In this document: in pieces, positions 20,601 to 33,172 of the stretch
How positions within the stretch are numbered: the stretch's first letter is position 1
How the letters are laid out: the number at the start of each line of letters is the position of its first letter
NCBI RefSeq assembly: GCF_963583255.1
Contig: NC_084814.1
Location: forward strand, 20,910,262-20,974,261
Direction of reading: 5' to 3'
DNA: 64,000 bases
Source of the DNA: Pyrus communis
Taxonomy: Eukaryota > Streptophyta > Magnoliopsida > Rosales > Rosaceae
Notes under the pieces: model-generated
The model's database searches: none
Told to the model about the DNA's origin: nothing
What the model saw: only the letters and a program-made list of their open reading frames with translations
Program-made: the position numbers and the translations under genes

Positions 20601-20757
20601 CTATGGTTATTGTAAGAACATTTGACAAAATTTTAAACCAATCAGCATCATCAGATTCCGAAGTGCAGCAACTACGTCGACCAATTGTGAAAATTACACA
20701 AGTGGGATGAATATTATCCTTGGCTCCTGAAAATTACACGAATCATATGAAACATCA

Positions 20758-21351
20758 GACTCTCATTTCATTAGCATCGTCATTTTCATCGTCGTCCGCG
20801 ACCGACTCGTAGTTTAGTGCAACTGGATCAACCAACTTAGATTCATATGATTTCCAATTTCTACTCGTACCATTACTTGCTATACCATCACTGGATTTAT
20901 GGGGTTAAGCCCTTTTTCAGCACTGAGGTAGATGTTTCAGGATTGTCGATACCCTGTTGTATATTTGAGGTGCCCGGAGTTCTTTTTTCAAGGGTAGACA
21001 ACCCAAATTCCCAGTCGATAGTGTCCCCAGTGCAGCTGTCATCAAGGTATAGAGGATTGCTGGGGTCTATCACCTTGGAGAACACAAGCAATACTGATGG
21101 CCATTTTCCGAATTAAATAATTAGGGCTTTCCGGCCTACCTGCCAGCAAAGACAAGATATAATAGGATGATAATGACCACTGGCGTTGGAGGAGAGAATA
21201 CTGATAGAGACACGGAGAAGTATTTACAGCTCACTCCTTTGAGAATTGAGTGCATCACATCCTTGGTCTCGTTTAATTCTTCTTTAGACATGTTTTCCAT
21301 GGAAAGGCCTATAGCTGCAGATACATCTGATATTGCAAGATTAAGGGACAA
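20758..21351 (-). pseudogene. TEL2: TEL2-like gene, 3' exons, decayed, unit 1
   Basis: TEL2/TELO2 is a cofactor for folding PIKK kinases. The exon at 21228-21351 gives SLNLAISDVSAAIGLSMEN and continues to GVSC; a 87-bp intron with GTAAAT donor and GCAG acceptor leads to the exon ending near 20758, with RPESPNYLIRKMAISIACV, then a 1-nt frameshift into SKVIDPSNPLYLDDSCTGD and TIDWEFGL. A second frame change reaches KLVDPVALNYESV and DDDENDDANE. The order matches plant TEL2-like proteins as I remember them. Frameshifts and loss of the 3' end make it a pseudogene. An ~22-bp stretch kept in unit 3 is deleted here. Confidence 0.75.
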
Positions 21352-22543
21352 AAAATTCCAAGAGAAGTATAATAAAACAATGAACTTCTCTCGACTGCAA
21401 TGGGATTTTCTATAGGAAAGTTACAGGCATTTCATATTAATGTTAGGCTTGTAGCTTCTACAGGGTTTCCCATTGTAAAGTCCTGACATAAAAAATCATC
21501 AGGATTCATCGCAGACTATACCAGATGCTGGATAAAGACATGAAGGATACAAATTTTCTGTTCCATTGGGGCCAATTGCCCAAACTCTTTCTTAGACCAA
21601 ACCGCTACCAGATGCTGCGATGTATCTAAGAAATTTCGGGTATTGTGACCTTAGCGAGTGAACTACTATCAGGTGGGCGTTCAAGAATAGTAAACTGAAG
21701 GATCCATCGCAGGCAACAAACAAGAAATACTTTCCAGAGTAAAAATTTGTCAGAAAACATTAACCTAATAAACAGGAAAGCTGAAATTAAACACTTGTAT
21801 AACACAAAACAATACTGCAAAATGAAACAGTAGTAAAACAATGCATTCTTCCATATAACTAATTAAAGAAAATCAAGATTTCCATAACTGAGCTTCACCT
21901 AAGTGAGTTTCGTTTGCTCCGAAACCTTACTGACATGAATTTTGTCTACTTCCTAGCTGATGATCTATAATCAAAGACGGGACAGTAATCATATGCTTGA
22001 ATCCAATATTTCAGAAATTACTACCCAAAAAAATGTCAAGGTTGATGGCAAAAAAAAAAAACCAAGTATCTATATAAAATGTAGGCTACTCTAAAGATCA
22101 ACCCTGGAGAGAGGGGGAGGAGGAAAGAGTTTTTTTTTTTTTTGGTTACATTAATTATCAATGTATATTTCAGAATTATGAAAACTCTGGGGAAACCAGC
22201 TAGCAAGATCTGCGCGCAGCGACAGAACATACATGCGTAAAGGCATGCGAAAAAAGGTGTCGATATACAAAAACAATGGCAAACCAAAACCACCGAAAGA
22301 GATGCCAAAGTACCCTCAAGCCAATCTCCAGGAAAATCAACCATAAGTTATGATCTTAAGATTTCATAAACTCCTCCATCTGATTCAACGCCATTCTCTA
22401 CGGGCCTGGAGCTTAGGTAATTTGACACATATTTTTCTTCCCAAAACTTAAGTTTTCAAAACTTACAGCCAAATAAAAGCCCACATATTTCAAGGGAATT
22501 CTACAAACATAAATTTGTAAAAACACAGTGGCAAGGTAACTAG
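21352..22543. other. Interior of the TEL2-like pseudogene, no exon recognised, unit 1
   Basis: Between the 3' and 5' TEL2-like exons nothing codes recognisably. There is a poly-T tract at 22131-22143, expanded to ~27 nt in unit 2 (45290-45316). Confidence 0.4.
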
Positions 22544-23052
22544 TGTTGAATTGTAATCTTGTCTTGACCCAAAGATAATTGATCCGGCCCATACACAAAG
22601 AAAGATCCATGCACATGCTAGAGAATTCTAGCAAAGTTCAAGTTGGTGGAAGAGTCTAGAAGAATGGTGAGGATTCCACCAACATACAAGATTAGTATAG
22701 ATAATTCTAGCTTAGGAAGGTAGTGGAATTATCTAGATATCTCTAGCATGATGTTTTCATGCTTCTCCAAGGTTCCATCCATGCCTATAAAAGGAGAAGG
22801 CATCCACACCATTTGGAACAACCAAGAGAGCAAGTAGCAAGAAGTGAGAGTGTCAAGTAAGAAGTAAGAAGAAGCAACAAAACTTCTAAGAGTGTTTGAG
22901 TGTTTCATTTTGTACTAAGTTTGTGAGTGAATAAAAACCTTGTGTAATACTTTGATAATTCTTTCTTTCTCTTGCCTATCAATTCCGCTGCGTTACATTT
23001 TTCTTTGTAAGATAAACCTCTCCAAGTAGTGAAGCATTTTTAAACCCCAACA
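22544..23052 (+). mobile_element. 509-bp solo LTR inside the TEL2-like pseudogene, unit 1
   Basis: Begins TGTTGAATTG, ends CCCCAACA, with a perfect 5-bp duplication ACTAG (22539-22543 and 23053-23057). A TATA box TATAAAAGG (22786) and AATAAAA signal (22930) give U3-R-U5 order on the + strand. No internal region remains. Confidence 0.9.
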
Positions 23053-23084
23053 ACTAGAGCTAAAAAAACAAATACCAATTAAGG

Positions 23085-23472
23085 GAAACCGAGCAGATGA
23101 CGAAAATGCGGCCCCTCCATAGAATGCGTGCCACCTCTCCTCTCATCTGCCGAAGGAGCCTCGGAACTAAGTACCTGCACACACAACACAACAACAGAAG
23201 CTCAGAACTCAAGAAAAATCGCAGCAACAAATAAATTTCGATAAAAATCATGAAATTTGCCAAATTCATTAGCTCACCTGCTCTCTGTATTGCTCGTCAA
23301 TAGCACCTGAAGTTCCAAATTTCACATCATTCAACTTCCAAAAAATCGTTCTTTCACCAAACAGGCGTTTCAGGAACTCGGGTGGAAGTTGGAAAGTTAC
23401 CGGAGAGAAGAGAGGCGTCGAGAGGGAAGAGAAGAACAAGCGCGCAGATGACTTGGTATACGTGCTTTGCCT
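23085..23472 (-). pseudogene. TEL2: TEL2-like gene, 5' exons, decayed, unit 1
   Basis: Exon 1 (23401 upward, continuing into unit 2 to ~23500) reads EEIAAVKKAKHVYQVICA and LVLLFPLDASLLSG; exon 2 is 29 bp (23278-23306), AIDEQYREQ; exon 3 starts at 23174 with VLSSEAPSADER, then a frame change into WHAFYGGAAFS. Donors GTAACT and GTGAGC and matching acceptors survive. The order matches the N-terminus of plant TEL2-like proteins. Exon 3 is cut short near the solo LTR. The array period boundary runs through exon 1. Confidence 0.75.
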
Positions 23473-23686
23473 TCTTCACGGCCGCGATTTCTTCTCTTCT
23501 ACTTCGCTTCGTGTTTTGGAGCCTTCTCCACGTTTGTTTGTTTCTCTCTGCATCAATCTGAAGCTTCTTGCAGCCGATTTTTTGTTCGCCGATACGTAGC
23601 GCCTGTTTTTCGGCGGGAAAAATAATCAGTTTCGGCAAGAGACCGTTCCGAAACTTCACGGCTGCGTTTGATTTCCAAAAATACAC
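23473..23686 (-). pseudogene. TEL2: TEL2-like exon 1 and 5' flank at the unit 1/2 junction
   Basis: Continues exon 1 from 23401-23472 without a break. Open frame to 23686 but only the RREEIAAVK end resembles TEL2-like proteins. It heads away from the ELP3 exon at 24202, so the two pseudogenes stand head to head. Confidence 0.55.
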
Positions 23687-24201
23687 AAATTTTTTAGTTT
23701 TTATTATGTTAATTTTAATTTAAACTTTTGTTCCTATACCATTTGCAATTTAATGGGGAAAGTTTGCTGAAAGTAATTTTTATCGTTTTTTTGTTCTGTA
23801 GTTATCTTTTTTATTTAAGTATTTAGATTTATTTTTAATTTATCTCGTTTAATAGTTTAAAATTTAAAATAAATATTATAAAAAACAAATTTTTGCAAAC
23901 CGTCTCTGTAATAATTTATAATTTAAGCCAAATCAAGCATAAAAAATATATTTATTATCAAATATCCTTTCCTTTTTAATGTCATACCCAAAAGTTAAAA
24001 ATAAAAATAGTTTCATTTTTTCTAGTAATTTTTGGAGAATAATTTTGTTTAGCTAATTGACCAAAAAACCAGAAAGTCTGTTAAACCTCAACAAACCCGA
24101 GTTGAAGCATAGAAACATTCTTGTATTTAACTTGGTTGACAGTTCTTTTTAACTTCCCATCTATTGACCAGTTTATCTGATTGTAACTTTTTAATCTGCA
24201 G

Positions 24202-24376
24202 GAGGCCAGATTATTGCCTTGGACCTCACTTGAGACAAATGCTTTCTTATGGTTGTACAAGACTAGATATTGGCGTTCAGAGTACGTATGAGGATGTGGC
24301 TCGGGACACCAATAGAGGACATACAGTTGCTGCAGTGGCTGATTGTTTTAGCTTGGCAAAGGATGCCGGTTTCAAG
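24202..24376 (+). pseudogene. ELP3: ELP3 single-exon fragment, unit 2
   Basis: Identical to the unit 1 copy in the visible sequence, with the same splice sites. No flanking ELP3 exons. Confidence 0.85.
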
Positions 24377-24458
24377 GTCAGCCTAGTACCCTATCTTAAA
24401 ACTCGCTTACCGACATTGGGGAAAAATTGCATTTTGGACCATTCTGGTAAGAGATTAA

Positions 24459-24676
24459 GGGCTCGTTTGGAAGTGCATTTAACATGACTGACTACGCTTT
24501 TTAGAAAATATTTTTGGGTTTCAAAAGCACTTGAAATGTTTCCTGCAAGAAGCACGAGTTATGTGCTTCTTGGTGAAAGCACGTTTACTTACATTTTTAT
24601 TAAAGATTGATTCAAAAAAAGAAAAAAATTCACCAATAGTGTTTTCAACCATTTTAAAGGCACTTCCAAACGAGCT
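24459..24676. mobile_element. MITE in ELP3 fragment intron, unit 2
   Basis: Copy of the element at 5113-5330 with the same GGGCTCGTTTGG-type ends. Confidence 0.6.
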
Positions 24677-25170
24677 ATAATCTTTTCATTAATACAATCT
24701 GTTAGCTTGGATTTTTTTTTTCAAATCATGTTGTGCTCTCGCAATTTTTTATTTTTTTTTGCGAAATTTAGTTGGTTTTGGTGCTACCATTAATTTTCTC
24801 TAAATTCAAGTAGAGGCATGTGTTTGTATGGCCATAATTTTATGAATTGCAATATTTAAAGTCTTGAGGACTATTTATCCCACTTTGTCCCGTCCCGTCC
24901 CACGTATCAAACGGTACCTAAATGATGTGGCTAATTACATTTTGATTTTAATTCAAATTGGATTTGATTAATAATTATAATAAAAATTTATATAGTGGAA
25001 TACATGTGACATTATTTAGTACATCAATTTAGTGCATAAATTTAATGCATATAACATTGCCCAAATAATAATAATACTGATTGACCAATTTGTGTAAATA
25101 TATTACTGTATAACAAAAAAACTATATTCATTAAAAACCTACAAACCTCAACATTCCTAAGCAACTTATT

Positions 25171-25349
25171 TTTAGTTTTTTGAAAAAACGATATTATCTA
25201 CACTAAGAATGAAGAGGGGGGGGGGGGTAAGCTAAGCCTCACAATGAGCTAGTAATAATATGGTTCAAATTTGTCTTTGGCAGAATCAAACCTAAGATCT
25301 CTCACTTATAAATGAAGAGGAGTACCACTAGACCGTAGTATTAAATGGC
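25171..25349 (-). mobile_element. SINE-like repeat, unit 2
   Basis: Copy of 5825-6003 with the same box A-like and box B-like words. Confidence 0.5.
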
Positions 25350-26526
25350 AGGAACTTATGTACTTACTTAAGAATATTAACAAAGGGCGCATTCTAGAAT
25401 TTAGAGGTTATCGTGTTCAATCCTACTCTCATAATGTCCTCATTAGTCATAAGATTGTATTATTTTAAATCTAAAGATTTAAAATATTTGACAACTTAAT
25501 AGAGCAAAACCAACTTAAAATCCATGAACTATTAGAAAAATCATTTTCTTGTTTTGCTTAAGTTGTCAAATATTTTAAGTTTTTGGATCTAAACTAATAC
25601 AATTTTATAGTTAATATCATTTGGTCCTCATATATCATCAAAATGAAGACCTTACGACAACATGACTCTATGGTGTTTCAAACAAGTTCAGTTGATAATG
25701 TTCTCACATGATTAACAACGAGCCCATTCTAGAATTTATCGTCGGCCAACATGGTCGGTCGAGTATAAATGTTTAGAAGACCCTAAATTATATGTGCCTG
25801 GAGCTAGATAGACCCCTATTCGGAATGGACACAAGTACAAATGTTTGAGGGCCTTGGGGGTGAGATAATGACTTAAGTAATTTAGGTATGTTGTTACGTT
25901 TCATGCTAATAATACAACATCGATATGTTTAAGTTTTTCTGTACAAAACAATGTATCACTACAATAAAATGTCATAATAATAATATACTCATGTCATGTA
26001 AATTACTCTCGTGTATCATTAAGAGCACACTAAACGGTGACACTACCAATTATTATTTTAAAAGAAAACTAATGAAAATGAATTGAAAACTTTGAATTTT
26101 AACGATAAGGATAAAATAAAGGGTAAAACGAATAGTGACATGATTGACTTTTTAGTATAAAAATATGATTTTTCGTTAAAGTAAATAGTACCGAGAGTTT
26201 TTCGTTAAAGTTTTTTTTTTAAAACACATTAGAGTAGGATTAGAACTAAAACTCAGTAATTACTTAGTGTTGTCGTTAAATCTTGACCATTCGATCGATC
26301 TAAGGGCTGTAATCAAAATCCGTGAGAGAGACGGACGCAATCTCCAACCAGGACTATGAGTACTTGGCTTCGACATCCTATATATACAACAAGACGCACC
26401 ATTTACATGCATACATACATAATCGACGTTAAAGTTTCAAACCCTAACGTTGGCTCTTTCCGTCTTGTCTCGTCGTCTGTTTTTGTTCCTTCCAGAAAGT
26501 GGAATCTGAAGAATCCGACGGTAACG

Positions 26527-26604
26527 ATGTCGATGATAGATAACTTGTTAAGGATGGAAGATAACTTGCAGGACTGGTTTATAACCAAACTGTTTTTAGC
26601 ATAA
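26527..26604 (+). pseudogene. 157-aa gene truncated by deletion, unit 2
   Basis: Starts MSMIDNLLRMEDNLQDWFI as in units 1 and 3. After 26590 it joins sequence that lies 1.1 kb further on in the other units, separated by two filler bases (TG). The frame ends four codons later. The hairpin, the intron and exon 2 are gone, so this copy cannot make the protein. Confidence 0.9.
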
Positions 26605-26898
26605 ATGTAAGGAGTGGAATTGTTTGGCCAATGACTTTGCTAATTATGGTTAGTCAATTTGGCTAAACTGTTTTGGAAACAATTTTCACACTCTTTTTCA
26701 TTCTTTTGCGCTTTTTTATTTATTTTTCTAGCGGTTTGATTGAATAAGGTAAAAAAAAAAAAAAGTCACAAACGAAGAGATAAGCAAGGAAAAGAAAGGG
26801 GAGTTTTAAAAATTATTTTTCGACTGGTAAATTCACACATTTTCAACTAATACTCCTTTTATAAAAAAAATTGAAAAAAAAATTCATTTTTTGTCAGA

Positions 26899-26935
<37 letters not shown>

Positions 26936-27095
26936 GTCAAAATTTAATATTTCACATCTCCATGGACTCTCATTTTTCTTAATTTTTTAACTCACTAATG
27001 CTATCGCTCTATTAAAAAAATGTTAGTTTTTTTGTTGCAATTAATATTTCTTATTTGAACGGACGAAGATGGCCTTCAATTCAATTTTAAGGAGG

Positions 27096-27240
27096 ACTTG
27101 ACTTGCATGGAACGAATACACCGTCATATGGCGTCATGTGCCAATAAAATAATACAAGGACATATGTTAGTTTTTTTCACATATCCTTGTGTTTATTGGC
27201 ACGGGATACCACAATGGCACTAAAGCCATGCAATACAAGT
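27096..27240. repeat. 145-bp foldback element, unit 2
   Basis: Copy of 8859-9003 with the same inverted arms. Confidence 0.7.
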
Positions 27241-27832
27241 TGTTTTCACTTAATCAACATTTACAATAGAACCTCTATCAATTTAGCAAATATTAAATAA
27301 TCGATAAGATAATACCAATTTAATTTTAAGGTTAGGGATGATTTTCCGTCCGGTCGGATCGGAAACAAGTAACCAATGCCAATCCGAAAAAGTTTCGGAA
27401 CAAATATTAGTTCCAAATTAGGAATTTTGTATTTTTCGGAATTTATCGAAATTTCGGAATTGATTTTATCTCAAAAATTTTGGAATATAATTTGAATTTC
27501 CTACATTTTGTAAGACTTTGAAATTTTTTGAACTTTTATGTATCTGCTGTTCAATATTTTTTAGAATTTTTTTTTTTGCAACATTTTGTATAAAATTATA
27601 ATAGATAAAATAAAGAGTGATTTTGTATAAAATCAATACAAAGTTACCACATTGACAATAGATCATCAATATTTATGTCAATTATAAATAGGTCAATCAT
27701 GTATTGTGACACTTAAATGCATTTAAAATAAACAAAAATTACATAATCTACCACTACAGCTGGCACCCACTTTAACTAGCACCATCTTTCTCATATTTTT
27801 TTATATTTTGGAATAGGTTAATACGGATCAAA

Positions 27833-28222
27833 CATTGCAATGTAGTGTCTGTTTCCTAATTCAGGTTTTTACATTTGGATTCAGATGCTATGTTGCAGTG
27901 TCCATTTCATAGTTTTGTTTGTTTCCATCAATCACATGCCTCATACGTGCCCGTTTTTACTTTAGATTCAGATACTGTAATGCAATGTCTGTTTCCTAGT
28001 ATTGTTTTTATTTTTCGATTCAGACACTACGTTGAAATGTTCGTTTCCTGGTTCTATTTTTTTTTTCATCACTCACATGCCCTTTATGCTTAACACCTCA
28101 CGTGACTATTGATTTTTACATTTGGATTCAGACACTGCAACGCAATGTCTGTTTCCTGATCTCTATTTTTAACATTTGGATTCAGAGACTGCACCGCAGT
28201 GTGCGTTTCCTAGTTTTCAATT
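27833..28222. repeat. Degenerate minisatellite, unit 2
   Basis: Copy of 9596-9985. Confidence 0.6.
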
Positions 28223-28755
28223 GTTGATCATAGAAGTCTGTGTTTTCTCGTTTGAATTGCTGACCACAATGTCCCTTTTTTTATTTCGCATTGTAGACAT
28301 GTAAATGGTGGTGGGAAAAACACGAACGTATAAGGAAACAATTTTGTGAAATGGGAGAAATAAAATCCAAACAATTTCAATTGCTTAATTGGCAATCGAA
28401 ATTGACAAGCTCCAAGAATTTGCGAAACTATTTCCTCTCTGGTACATCAACTCGACTACAAAAAAAAAGCTTTTAATCCTACTCAAGTTTCATTTTTGGT
28501 ATCTAAATGTTTTCCTGATTTAATGAATTCTTCCTTCAAACATTGAGTTTTTAATATCATCACTCCATTGTGCTTTACAGATGTAAAGGCCTTAAGAAGT
28601 TACAAAATTTCACAACCTTTCACAAATGAGAAAGCACCTGTCTTTGATCTCCGCAAGTCCCAACTAAACACCGGCAGTCGAACCATTGAGAATCGACGTC
28701 ACCGATTCCCAATTCTGCTAAGTCCAATTCGATTTCAAAAGCAGAGGAGAGAGAG

Positions 28756-28959
28756 ATGGCGACGAGTCCGACGATACTGAAGGCAGGGCTGGTGATAGCT
28801 GGGATGTGCATAGGCAGTTACATAGTGGGCCCACCTCTATACTGGCACATCATGGAGGGCTTAGTCGCCGTCTCCCACTTTTCTTCTTCCTCCTCTTTCG
28901 CTTGCCCTTCCTGCACTGGCGATTGCTTTTATCACCCTCTCCTCCATCCCCATTGGTAA
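28756..28959 (+). pseudogene. DUF1068-family first exon, unit 2
   Basis: As in unit 1 with one residue change (MATSPTILK). Same frame loss before the old GTAATG donor and no downstream exons. Confidence 0.7.
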
Positions 28960-29296
28960 TGACATAAAAGCACATGTGACATTCATCATTGACCTGTCTC
29001 TAATTAATAAAAATATATCATTGATTAAGTTCAAAACAAAAATATGTCATTGATATATAATTAAATATTGTAAAGTTTTTATCAAATTTTTACTAAATTA
29101 GCTTAAAATAAAATAGTATGTATGGTTATACTGTTAAGAATCAATAATCATCTTATTAAATTATAGGGTTAATCTCATTTTACTACCCTAAAATTTCTTG
29201 GTTTTCAACATTTGGCACATGAAGTTTTTTTCATCCCAGAGTGGTACATAAAGTTATAATTTTGGGACACTTTCATACATCCGTTAAGGTTGTTGT

Positions 29297-29490
29297 TGAC
29301 ACACCCTGACCAAAATCAAGGCGTGCTGGCCAGACCCACTCATCGCGCACTCATGTACTTAAACACTTTTAGGTTTTAATTTATTCACATTTTATACACT
29401 GTCACACTTTATAGCTTCGTCACATTCCTGGTGTCGGCCAGCACAGCTCGATTCGGGGTCCTAGTCGACATTCCGGTTTGGGATGTGTCA
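29297..29490. mobile_element. 194-bp solo LTR in MULE TIR, unit 2
   Basis: Same TGACACACCC...GGATGTGTCA ends and GTTGT duplication as in unit 1. Confidence 0.8.
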
Positions 29491-30895
29491 GTTGTTAACT
29501 GATAATGTGGCATACACGTGAATAATGACTGGGCGTCACATGGATATTAAAAATTAAAACAAGTATAATTAAATAATAAAAACTAAAAAAATTTTAAAAA
29601 AATTAAAAATTTTGGGCGTATGCACCCACCCCTCCTTCACCCCTTCCGACCCCCATCATTTTTCTTCTCTGCACCCACCCTTCTCCCTCATCCCTTTCGA
29701 CCCCCATCCCTTTTCTCTTCTGCACCCACCCTTCCTCGTCCTTTTTGGACTCTACCCGCTCCATTTCTTTCTCTCACTCCCTCCCACATCTCTCTCCATC
29801 AATGGCCTCCCTCTTCGACGTTACTGTCGTTGGAGGTAGCATAGCCCGTAACACTACTCCTAGTAGAGGGCGAAGATGGTACCGTTGTTTTTATTTTTTA
29901 TTTTTTGCTCCCAAAATTTTGTTTTCAGTTTTGTTTGAAAGAGGCAACGACAATTCAAACACAGAAAGAGACTCAGAGACTCAGAGAAAGAGAGAGAGTG
30001 TGTGTGACAGAGAGTTTTGGCGACTGGAACGCTGTTCAGAAACCTCCGAAACTCTCATTTTCTTTTGGATTTAGGATTTCGGATTTCATTTCCTCCTCCT
30101 TTTTAAATTCAAAATCTTAAACATTTCTCCCCAAAATTCCAGCTCGGAATTTCAAGCAAGCGCCTTGAATCGTGCAATTTAGGGTTTTTGTTGGTTCTCG
30201 ATTCACCAGTAAGCTTTTTTATCCCAGCCAGCTCAATTCGGTAATTAAAGTTTCATTCTTCATTAATTTTCGAATTTTTTTCAATTAAAATTTTCATTTT
30301 TCGCATGTTTTGTGAGAAAATAGGATTGCCCAATAAATTTGAATTCTCAGAATTTGCCCCTTTATGTGAATTTGTTGAATTGGGTTTGCTTAATTTGATT
30401 GGAAAATTGTGTGGAAAGAAAAAAAGTAAAAGATGTCAAATTTGGAAGGTGGGAAGAAGAGGGGCGGAGATTCCGGTAATCGAAAATTTTGGAGGTGATC
30501 TTGATGTCGGCGAAGCTCACGCAGTGGGAGCGCTTCTGCTTGATTCTTAGGGCTATTGTTTCCGGTTTGGTCTCGGAGTTGCAGGGCTCATTAGGGCCGT
30601 CAGAGGCCATTGGAAATGGAAGAATCGGAGAAGGGAATTGGGGAGATTAGGGTTTACAGTTTGAATTAGGACGGAGCAGTGTGCTGTGTGTCAGAGAGAT
30701 GTGGGAGGGAAAGAGAGAAATGGAGTGGGTGGAGTCGAAAAGGGAGGGGGAAGGGTGGGTGCATGGGGGATAAGGGAGAGGGGGGTCGGAAGGGGTGAGG
30801 GAGAAGGGTAGGTGCAGACGCCCAAATTTTTATTTTATTTTAATTTTTTTAGTTTTTATTATTTTATTAATTTATTTTCCTTTTTAATATCCACG

Positions 30896-31215
30896 TGTTG
30901 TTAGATCCCATATCGTCCAAGGAAGAGGATCCTCTATACCTTATATGTACATGCCCACCTCCATATAGCGCGAGGCCTTTTGGGAGCTCACTGGCTTCGG
31001 GTTCTATCGGAACTCCGAAGTTAAGCAAGTTCGCGCGAGAGCAATTTCAGGATGGGTGACCCAGTGGGAAGTTCTCGTCTAAGTTCCCAGAAACAAAACC
31101 GTGAGGGCGTGGTCAGGGCCCAAAACGGATAATATCGTGCTATGGTGGAGTCGAGCCCGAGATGTGGTGGAGCCTGGATTAGGATGTGTGGTGGAGCCTG
31201 GATTAGGATGTGACA
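30896..31215 (+). mobile_element. Cassandra-type solo LTR, unit 2
   Basis: 5S-like segment as in unit 1; flanked by CACGTG at 30892-30897 and 31214-31219; two copies of the 24-bp 3' repeat. Confidence 0.85.
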
Positions 31216-33172
31216 CGTGATGCTTAATCATTGTCCACGTGGATGACACGTCATCAGTTAAAGGAAAACTTAACAGCAACCTTAACAGATGTATGAAAGT
31301 GTCCCAAAATTATAACTTTATGTACCACTCTGGAATGAAAAAACCTTCATGTACCAAATGTTGAAAACCAAGAAACTTTAGGATAGTAAACTGAGATTAA
31401 CTCTAAATTATAAGTACTATGTATCAAAAAGTTATTCATTTATTTATCTTATATATAAAGCCAATGGCCCAATAAAGTGTTTTTTGGTGTTACAAGCTTC
31501 ACCAAAAATAATTAGACAGAAATGTTCCTCAAACAAAAAACTTCAAAAACAAACCAAATAATGCATCAAATGTGGCAGGGGTATTTTTGTCATTTTAATA
31601 GTGTTGTTTAATGATTAATTTTTTTGTACAGGTTTTTTTTAATAATTAGTACCTCACAATAAGCTAGCAATAATGTAATTCAATCAGTTGTTCATTAAAT
31701 ATTATTTTCTCTATTTTTAAACACGTTCAAAACATCTTAAAAGACATGTAATGCTGGCTATAAAAAATGTCTTCCGGACGTGGATAATAATGTAATTAAA
31801 TTATTTGTCAAATGATTTTTTTTTTTTTTTAACAAACGATATTATCTAGACTAAGGGAGAGGGGGGTGGATTTAGCCTCACAATGAGCTAGCAATAATGT
31901 GATTCCATTAGTTGTTTATTAAATATTATTTTCTCTATTCTTAATGTAAATTCAATAGAGATTGATTTTATTACGTGGCTTTAGCTGCTTTAATTAGTTT
32001 ATAAGGGGTTTCTTCATGATCTAAGATTATTCGTTTGCTTCAAATACTTGACTTTCTTTTTGTCAATTTACGCATATAAAATACATTTAAAACGTGTAAG
32101 TCGCGCATAGCATGCCGTGATTCAAAAAATGCCTTCTGCACAAGCATGAGCGAGTGCATGAAGGTTAGTACGTTATATGAGAATGAGACCTATATAAATA
32201 TTTTATAATATATTATCTTACAAATTTAGCCAACTTTTAAATTAGCACGTTATAAACCGGCCAAGAATATTTAATGGATTTATCGGGAATTTTGAAAATA
32301 ACCGCCTCGTGCCCCATGCACGGCCAGCAGCTCGAATGATCGCGGCTCTGCCTGAGTCAGACCGCGGGGCTCTTCTCCCCAAGCTCCGGGCCAAGCGAAC
32401 TGCCGTCGGAGCCGTGGAGTCGAAGCCTCACCGGCCGGTGCCCCCACATCGCCACCACCGCGAATATTTTCGTGTACAGCACTCAGTCTTACATTGGATA
32501 GAGTCTACTAGCATGCGCGCGCAATTCGGGATAGCTACGGCTTTGGTTAGTTCTTTGGCGCATTTTATCGAACTTTTTTTGTAGGCAATTGAAGTTTTAT
32601 GTTATTCTTGGTTCGTTTCGAAGTTGAAAGTTTTCGGCTTGATTAATTTGACTGTATGAAAGTGAGAGCTCTGTAATTAAGATATTATTTTTGAAGAAAC
32701 ATGGTGTTTTAATATAGAATTAGTGGAGTTAATTTGGTTGTTAATTGTCTGGTTTTGCGTTTCTAGATACAACGCATATGAACGGAAGAGATTGGGTCAT
32801 AATATTGTAGACAAGGTTGTGACTGTTTCTGTATTTCCAACTTCGGATATGCAGTAATATGCATAGTTGTTGCCTTCTTTCGGATATGCTGTAATATGCA
32901 TAGTCGTTGCCCACAGATTACCGTGATTACAATCTTAGAAATCTGCACGTTGCCCGCGGATTACCATGATTACTTTATTAGGAATCTGCACGATGCGTTA
33001 TTTGGCCACTGTGGAAGAGGCTGTTGCCTACTATGTGCACGGTGCTGCTAAATGTATTGGAATGACCGTTAAAAACGTGAGTTTTTAGTTTCATTTTTGA
33101 AGATCTTAGTACCCATCTTTGCAGTCATGTATATAAATTGGTTTACACTTCACTAAATTTTAACTTCAGAAT

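Larger units (their letters stand above)
4127..23472. repeat. Tandem array unit 1 (19,346 bp)
   Basis: The sequence from about 4127 recurs, with a constant offset of 19,346, from about 23473. Bases before 4127 and before 23473 differ completely, so 4127 is the true left edge of the array. The unit holds ELP3 and TEL2-like pseudogenes, two small intact genes and many transposons. It has neither the copia insertion nor the 1.1-kb deletion of unit 2. Confidence 0.95.
29166..31403. mobile_element. MULE-like element, unit 2 (2,238 bp)
   Basis: Here the 9-bp target duplication is perfect: TAAATTATA at 29157-29165 and 31404-31412. This makes the Mutator assignment strongest in this copy. Contents match unit 1, with one shorter CACCC-rich repeat block near 29620. 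Confidence 0.85.

Noticed and set aside
23354..23686. 110-aa minus-strand frame as a gene
   Set aside because: It is TEL2-like exon 1 with intron read-through past a GTAACT donor.
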